Part shown: one piece after another, positions 12,299 to 15,977 of the stretch
How the letters are laid out: each line of letters begins with the position of its first letter
Numbering within the stretch: the first letter of the stretch is position 1
Origin: Acidimicrobiaceae bacterium
GTDB taxonomy: Bacteria > Actinomycetota > Acidimicrobiia > Acidimicrobiales > Palsa-688
Direction: 5' to 3'
Length of the DNA stretch: 15,977 nt
Assembly: GCA_030838025.1 (NCBI GenBank)
Contig: JAUTXM010000113.1
Coordinates: 1-15,977 of the forward strand
Program-made: the position numbers and the translations under genes
Notes under the pieces: generated by a model
What the model saw: the letters and a program-made list of their open reading frames with translations, nothing else
What the model was told of the DNA's origin: nothing
Database searches by the model: none

Positions 12299-13375
12299 GT
12301 GCGGCTGCCGTTGGTCCAGCCCTGGCGCTGGCCGGGCGGGACGCTCACCGACCGTGAGGTCATCCTCGTGCGGGCCGTCGGCCCCGACAGCGAGGGGTGG
12401 GGCGAATGCGCCACCTTCCCCGCCCCGACCTACAGCCCCGAATGGCTCGACGGAGCCTGGGACATCCTGCGCCACCACCTGGTCCCCCTCGTCCTGGGCC
12501 AACCCCTCGACGCTGCCGCTCTGGCACCGACGCTGGCGGCGATCCAGGGCCACCACATGGCCAAGGCCGCCGTCGAGCTGGCCGTCCTCGACGCCGAGCT
12601 GCGGGCCGCGGGGCGCTCCCTGGCGCAACGCCTGGGCGCCACCCGCACCCGGGTCACGGCGGGCGTGGCGGTGGGTCTCACCGGTTCGGTTCCCGACCTG
12701 CTCGACGAGGTCGGCCGCCGGGTCGCCGAGGGCTACCGCCGGGTGAAGCTGAAGATCCACCCCGGTTGGGACGTTGAGCCGGTGCTGGCAGTACGCGCCG
12801 CCTTCCCCGACCTGGCCCTCCAGGCCGACGCCAACGGGACGTACCGCCTCGACGACGCCCCCCGCCTGGCGGCACTCGACGAGGCGGGCCTCCTCTGCCT
12901 GGAGCAGCCCCTCGGGGGCGACGACCTGGTCGGCCATGCGGCATGGGCGGGGAAAATGAGGACGCCGCTCTGTTTGGACGAGTCGATCACTTCGGCCGCC
13001 GGTGCCGCGAGCGCCATCGCCCTTGGCGCCTGCCAGGTCATCAACATCAAGGCAGGCCGGGTGGGCGGCTATCTCGAGGCGGTGCGCATCCATGACGTGA
13101 GTGCGTTGCGGGGCATACCCGTGTGGTGCGGTGGCCTACTCGAAACCGGCGTGGGCCGGACCGCCAACCTCGCCCTGGCGGCGCTGCCGAACTTTTCCCT
13201 CCCTGGCGACCTCTCAGCGTCCAACCGTTTCTACCGGGACGATGTCACCGAGCCCGTCGTCCTTGGTCCTGACGGGACCATCGCCGTCCCCGACGGGCCG
13301 GGGACCGGCGCCGTGCTCAGGCCCGACGTCCTCGACGGGGCCACCGTGGAGCGCCAGTGGGCCGGCGCAGGCTGA
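12299..13375 (+). CDS. menC: o-Succinylbenzoate synthase (enolase superfamily), start uncertain
   Basis: Dehydrates SHCHC to o-succinylbenzoate in menaquinone synthesis. Enolase-superfamily marks, numbered from GTG 12299 (358 aa): KLKIHPG (Lys150, Lys152), QADANGTY (Asp177), LEQPL (Glu202), LCLDES (Asp227), INIKAGRVGGYLEA (Lys251) and GGLLETGVGRTANLALA (278-294), the last typical of the OSBS/N-acylamino-acid racemase group. The conserved first strand, IEGIELRRVRLPL, begins upstream of that GTG at about 12275, where the frame offers only ATC, CTG or ACG codons; the next ordinary start upstream (GTG 12047) lies deep inside rpiB. A GAGGAG at 12244-12249 sits 7 nt before an in-frame ACG (12257). 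The 3' end overlaps the convergent channel-like gene by 59 bp. A promiscuous racemase or dipeptide epimerase remains possible. Confidence 0.85.
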   Translation: MRLPLVQPWRWPGGTLTDREVILVRAVGPDSEGWGECATFPAPTYSPEWLDGAWDILRHHLVPLVLGQPLDAAALAPTLAAIQGHHMAKAAVELAVLDAELRAAGRSLAQRLGATRTRVTAGVAVGLTGSVPDLLDEVGRRVAEGYRRVKLKIHPGWDVEPVLAVRAAFPDLALQADANGTYRLDDAPRLAALDEAGLLCLEQPLGGDDLVGHAAWAGKMRTPLCLDESITSAAGAASAIALGACQVINIKAGRVGGYLEAVRIHDVSALRGIPVWCGGLLETGVGRTANLALAALPNFSLPGDLSASNRFYRDDVTEPVVLGPDGTIAVPDGPGTGAVLRPDVLDGATVERQWAGAG

Positions 13376-14456
13376 TCGAGCGGCGCAGCGTCCACTGGTG
13401 CTGGCGGTTCACGGGCGAGCGGTCGCTGGTCCACGGGGCGATGGGCGCCTCGACCATCCGGGCGAAGTTGAGTAGGACGGTGTCGTAGTTGACCCGCCAG
13501 CCCTTGAAGCTCTGCCACGCCGCCTCCCGGTCGACTCGCAGCGGCATGCCGGCCGCCTCCAGCAGCGTGCACGCCTCCTCGTACTCTGCCCGGCTGATGG
13601 TGATGGGGTCGTCGGGGCTCGGGTTGGGGTTGTGGGCGACGTTGAAGAAGTCGGCCAGGCGCCGCAGGGCCACGAAACCGGCCCGGATGCACAGCTGGAC
13701 ATCGGGGTCATTCGGATGCTCGACGGTGGAGGCCCACAGGGAGGCGGCGTCGAGCACCGTTCCTGCCGCCGTGACCCAGGACTGGTCGGGCTGCGGGGAG
13801 CGGAAGAAGACCAGGATCGAGAACGACGTGTGGGACTCTTCCAGGGCCGCGAACCAAGCCTCCCACTGTTGCCACAACTCGCTCAGCCGCCCGGTGAGTC
13901 CGATCCGGTTGTAGCGGATCAACAGCGTCCACGCCGTGGGCGGGGTGCCCGCCCGGACCTGGAGCTGGGCCACCGCCGCTTCCCGCTGGGCAAAGACGCC
14001 GTACAGCGTCGGCAGGTAGGTGATCAGGAGCGTGAGGACCAAGAGGCCGAGCCCCGCCTCGGTGTAGGTGAGGAAGCTCGGGACGAGCCGATGGTCCGAT
14101 GTCGTCCCGAGGGTGATGATCGTCGAACCTGAGAGCCGGAAGGCCTGCCCGAGTCGGTTGACGCCGACCCCGAGGTAGATGGCGGTGTAGCCCGCGGTCA
14201 GGAGCGTGTACCACGTCGAGAGGAGCAGGAGCAGCGTGACCGGGCCGTACATGGCCATGATCCGGTCCCGGCGTTCATAGGACGGCGAGCGCCAGGTTCG
14301 CAGGCGGAACACCAGGCGCGTGGCCCGGAAGACGATCCCGGTGATCAGGGACCTGACCCCTCGGGGAAGGATGGTCGAGCGGATGACCGACAGCAGCGTC
14401 CCGAGGATGATCACCGTGCCGATCAGGTCAAGGGCGATGCTCCGGGCCAGGCGCAT
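13317..14456 (-). CDS. K+-channel-like membrane protein with divergent pore
   Basis: A 379-aa predicted inner-membrane protein. Hydrophobic segments lie at about 8-30, 69-97 and 129-155. Between the last two is a re-entrant-loop-like stretch FRLSGSTIITLGTTSD (106-121), placed as the pore helix and filter of two-TM-type K+ channels but reading TLGTT where channels have TVGYG. The remaining 220 residues are soluble, with no RCK/TrkA nucleotide fold I can recognise; motifs there include RYNRIGLTGRLSELWQQWE and HTSFSILVFFRSPQPDQSW. The last 20 or so residues are Arg-rich and overlap menC tail to tail (13317-13375), so they may be a read-on tail. ATG 14456 has no good ribosome site. It lies 57 bp behind the DEAD-box gene on the same strand and may be co-transcribed. 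The channel function is inferred from topology only. Confidence 0.7.
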   Translation of the reverse strand: MRLARSIALDLIGTVIILGTLLSVIRSTILPRGVRSLITGIVFRATRLVFRLRTWRSPSYERRDRIMAMYGPVTLLLLLSTWYTLLTAGYTAIYLGVGVNRLGQAFRLSGSTIITLGTTSDHRLVPSFLTYTEAGLGLLVLTLLITYLPTLYGVFAQREAAVAQLQVRAGTPPTAWTLLIRYNRIGLTGRLSELWQQWEAWFAALEESHTSFSILVFFRSPQPDQSWVTAAGTVLDAASLWASTVEHPNDPDVQLCIRAGFVALRRLADFFNVAHNPNPSPDDPITISRAEYEEACTLLEAAGMPLRVDREAAWQSFKGWRVNYDTVLLNFARMVEAPIAPWTSDRSPVNRQHQWTLRRSISLRRPTGAPRWPRRGRRA

Positions 14457-14513
14457 GGAGGTCGGCCCGTCAGGGTGTCGGTCGGTAGTGCTTGTGTCGC
14501 CCGGACCGCGGGG

Positions 14514-15719
14514 CTAGGCGACCGAAGCAGTCGGACTGAGCGTACGCAGGTCCTGGAGCCGGGGGTCGTTGGAGAAGACCTCGATGACCGGTTGGGTGAT
14601 CCCGAGCCGGCGCTGCATCTTCTCAATTTCGAGGCGCTGGTCCCAGAGCACGAGGGTGACGACCAAACCCTCCTCGCCCGCCCGGGCGGTGCGCCCCGAT
14701 CGGTGGAGGTAGGTCTTCGGGTCCTCGGGGGGGTCGTAGTGGATGACGACGTCGATGCCCTCCACGTGGATGCCCCGGGCCGCTACGTCGGTGGCGACGA
14801 GGACCGGCAGCTTGCCGCTCATGAAGTCGGCGAGGGCCCGTTCGCGGAGCTTCTGGGGGAGGTCGCCGTGGATCGCCGCCACCTTGAGCCCTTCACGCTG
14901 GAGGTTCTTGGTGAGAGTGTCGGCGCCGCGCTTGGTGCGGGTGAACAGCAAGGTGCGGGGACTGGCCTGCGCCACCTTGGCCGCCACCTTCACCTTGTCC
15001 ATCTGGTGGACCGCGAGGAAGCGGTGTTCCATCTCCGAGATCGTCCCCACCGGCTCGACGACGTCGTGCAGGGCCGGGTCGGTCAGGTAATGGCGCACCA
15101 GGTAGTCGATCTCACCGTCAAGGGTGGCGGAGAAGAGCATCGTCTGGTGCGGCATCGGCAGGCGTCGCAGCACCCACTCGACGGGGGGCAGGAACCCCAT
15201 GTCGGCCATTCTGTCCGCCTCGTCGAGAACCAGGATCTCGATCGTGTCGAGATGCAGGTCGCCCCGTTGGTGCAGGTCGATCAGGCGGCCGGGCGTGGCC
15301 ACCACGATGTCGATCGGGCGGTGCAGGGACTTGATCTGGGTGTCCATCCCGGTGCCGCCGTAGATCGTGGCCAGGCTGAGGCCTAATGCCTCGCCCAGCG
15401 GTCGCAGCACGTCGGCGACCTGGCGAGCCAGCTCGCGAGTCGGGACCATGACCAGGCCCCGGGGCCGGCCGCTCGTCTTCGTACTCGTCTTCGTACTCGG
15501 CGAGGAGGCGCCAGCGTCGGCGTCGGCGCTCAGGCGCTGCAACATGGGCAACCCGAAGGCGAGGGTCTTGCCCGAGCCCGTCTTGGCCTTCCCGCAGATG
15601 TCGCGCCCGTCGAGCGCGTCGGGGATGGTGAGGGCCTGGATCGGAAAGGGATTGGTGATAGGGGCGAGTGCTCGGACTAGGTCCGGCGAGACGCCCAACG
15701 CGTCAAACGATGGCTTCAA
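14514..15719 (-). CDS. DEAD-box ATP-dependent RNA helicase
   Basis: ATP-driven RNA unwinding enzyme of the RhlE/DeaD kind, acting on ribosome assembly or mRNA. The 401-aa core shows all motifs: Q-motif region FDALGVSPDL with PFPIQALTIP (24-33), AKTGSGKT (45-52), PTRELA (93-98), TPGR (142-145), DEAD (166-169), SAT (197-199), LLFTRTK, VATDVAARG (308-316) and HRSGRTARAG (339-348). There is only a short tail after the second RecA fold and no RNA-binding extension, so it is a minimal helicase. A low-complexity insert (about 64-85, with STKTSTKTSG) built on a 12-bp DNA repeat sits between motif I and Ia. The start is TTG at 15719-15717, chosen because AGGAG (15728-15724) lies 4 nt upstream; the upstream ATG at 15750 is in another frame. 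Confidence 0.95.
   Translation of the reverse strand: MKPSFDALGVSPDLVRALAPITNPFPIQALTIPDALDGRDICGKAKTGSGKTLAFGLPMLQRLSADADAGASSPSTKTSTKTSGRPRGLVMVPTRELARQVADVLRPLGEALGLSLATIYGGTGMDTQIKSLHRPIDIVVATPGRLIDLHQRGDLHLDTIEILVLDEADRMADMGFLPPVEWVLRRLPMPHQTMLFSATLDGEIDYLVRHYLTDPALHDVVEPVGTISEMEHRFLAVHQMDKVKVAAKVAQASPRTLLFTRTKRGADTLTKNLQREGLKVAAIHGDLPQKLRERALADFMSGKLPVLVATDVAARGIHVEGIDVVIHYDPPEDPKTYLHRSGRTARAGEEGLVVTLVLWDQRLEIEKMQRRLGITQPVIEVFSNDPRLQDLRTLSPTASVA
15472..15495. repeat. 12-bp tandem duplication in the helicase gene
   Basis: Two exact copies of CTCGTCTTCGTA (15472-15483 and 15484-15495). On the minus strand they encode the repeated Thr-Lys-Thr-Ser in the insert between helicase motifs I and Ia. 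Confidence 0.75.
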
Positions 15720-15723
15720 GGGT

Positions 15724-15728
15724 CTCCT
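15724..15728 (-). promoter_or_regulatory. Shine-Dalgarno site deciding a TTG start for the helicase
   Basis: AGGAG on the minus strand followed by ACCC and TTG. It is the only ribosome site near the beginning of the conserved helicase sequence and supports initiation at the unusual TTG codon. Confidence 0.6.
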
Positions 15729-15840
15729 GGGAACAGCGGATGTACAACATGGCTTGCCCCGCCCCGCCGCCGTACTTCAAGATACCACGTGATCTCCCGA
15801 GGAGGTGTCCGGCGAGGTGCGCAACCTACTGACGGGTCGG

Positions 15841-15846
15841 TAGGCT
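15841..15846 (+). promoter_or_regulatory. Candidate -10 element for a leaderless desaturase transcript
   Basis: TAGGCT fits TAnnnT and ends 7 nt before the ATG at 15854, the spacing at which transcription would begin on the start codon. No Shine-Dalgarno is present in the intervening GGCCAGC. No good -35 is seen. Leaderless genes are common in actinobacteria. Confidence 0.45.
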
Positions 15847-15853
15847 GGCCAGC

Positions 15854-15977
15854 ATGCACCGATTGGATAGCCAAACCCTGTCGGAGGACCAGAAGCTGCT
15901 CGATGCCACCGCCTCAGTGGCAGAATCGCTGTTCGAACGGCACCTCGCGAAAACCAAGGAGTGGTTCCCTCACGAGC
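15854..15977 (+). CDS. Acyl-ACP desaturase, N-terminal fragment cut by the window
   Basis: Only 41 codons are present, open to the window end. The peptide starts MHRLDSQTLSEDQ and ends RHLAKTKEWFPHE. This is the pattern at the start of DesA-type (ferritin-like di-iron) acyl-ACP desaturases, in which a Glu/Val-rich helix is followed by an RHL...K.W.PH sequence. If right, the enzyme introduces a double bond into saturated acyl-ACP and would provide substrate chains for lipid modification such as the CFA-like enzyme of this window. The di-iron ligands lie beyond the end, so catalytic competence cannot be judged. Start chosen by the ATG after the candidate -10 element; the gap to the divergent helicase is 134 bp. 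Confidence 0.7.
   Translation, partial: MHRLDSQTLSEDQKLLDATASVAESLFERHLAKTKEWFPHE

Overview
The window reads as chromosomal DNA of a high-GC actinobacterium. Supporting evidence is the complete run of mycobacterial-type ergothioneine genes (egtA-egtB-egtC-egtD), a ribose-5-phosphate isomerase B carrying the actinobacterial Glu in place of the catalytic Cys, a large NAD-specific glutamate dehydrogenase, an exported L,D-transpeptidase, and the start of a DesA-type acyl-ACP desaturase. A lineage near Acidimicrobiia is a guess from gene content and style, not something the sequence proves. No phage, IS, CRISPR, tRNA or rRNA was found.

Layout. Positions 1-269 have clearly lower GC and hold at most one doubtful small ORF. 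On the minus strand, from 4791 down to 270, lies a compact egtA-egtB-egtC-egtD operon with overlapping or near-abutting genes. It is preceded by a 27-codon leader ORF (4878-4795) that has the best Shine-Dalgarno sequence of the operon and ends 3 nt before the egtA start. EgtA makes gamma-glutamylcysteine, EgtD trimethylates histidine to hercynine, EgtB joins the two with O2, and EgtC removes the glutamate. The final C-S lyase (EgtE) is not in the window. Divergently, on the plus strand, come a shortened NAD-glutamate dehydrogenase (about 4988-8497) and an exported L,D-transpeptidase (8555-9343).

Then follow, on the minus strand, a small 48-aa protein (9549-9403) and a cyclopropane-fatty-acid-synthase-like methyltransferase (11110-9800). 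Divergent from the latter is a plus-strand trio: class I O-methyltransferase, rpiB, and an enolase-superfamily o-succinylbenzoate synthase (menC, menaquinone pathway). The menC gene runs tail-to-tail, with overlap, into a minus-strand K+-channel-like membrane protein (14456-13317), which sits behind a DEAD-box RNA helicase (15719-14514). The right edge carries the first 41 codons of an acyl-ACP desaturase with a leaderless-type promoter.

The main unusual themes are: (1) the in-frame leader ORF in front of egtA; (2) an 18-bp tandem array at the egtB 3' end in which each unit is a copy of the last five codons plus stop of egtB; (3) recurrent short-period tandem repeats that create low-complexity in-frame inserts in five unrelated enzymes (EgtB, EgtC, GDH, the CFA-like enzyme, the DEAD-box helicase); (4) a menC whose conserved N-terminus lacks any ordinary start codon; (5) a channel-like protein with a non-canonical pore sequence. 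I see no defence or other wholly novel multi-gene system here; most of the genes are recognisable housekeeping or redox-protection genes.
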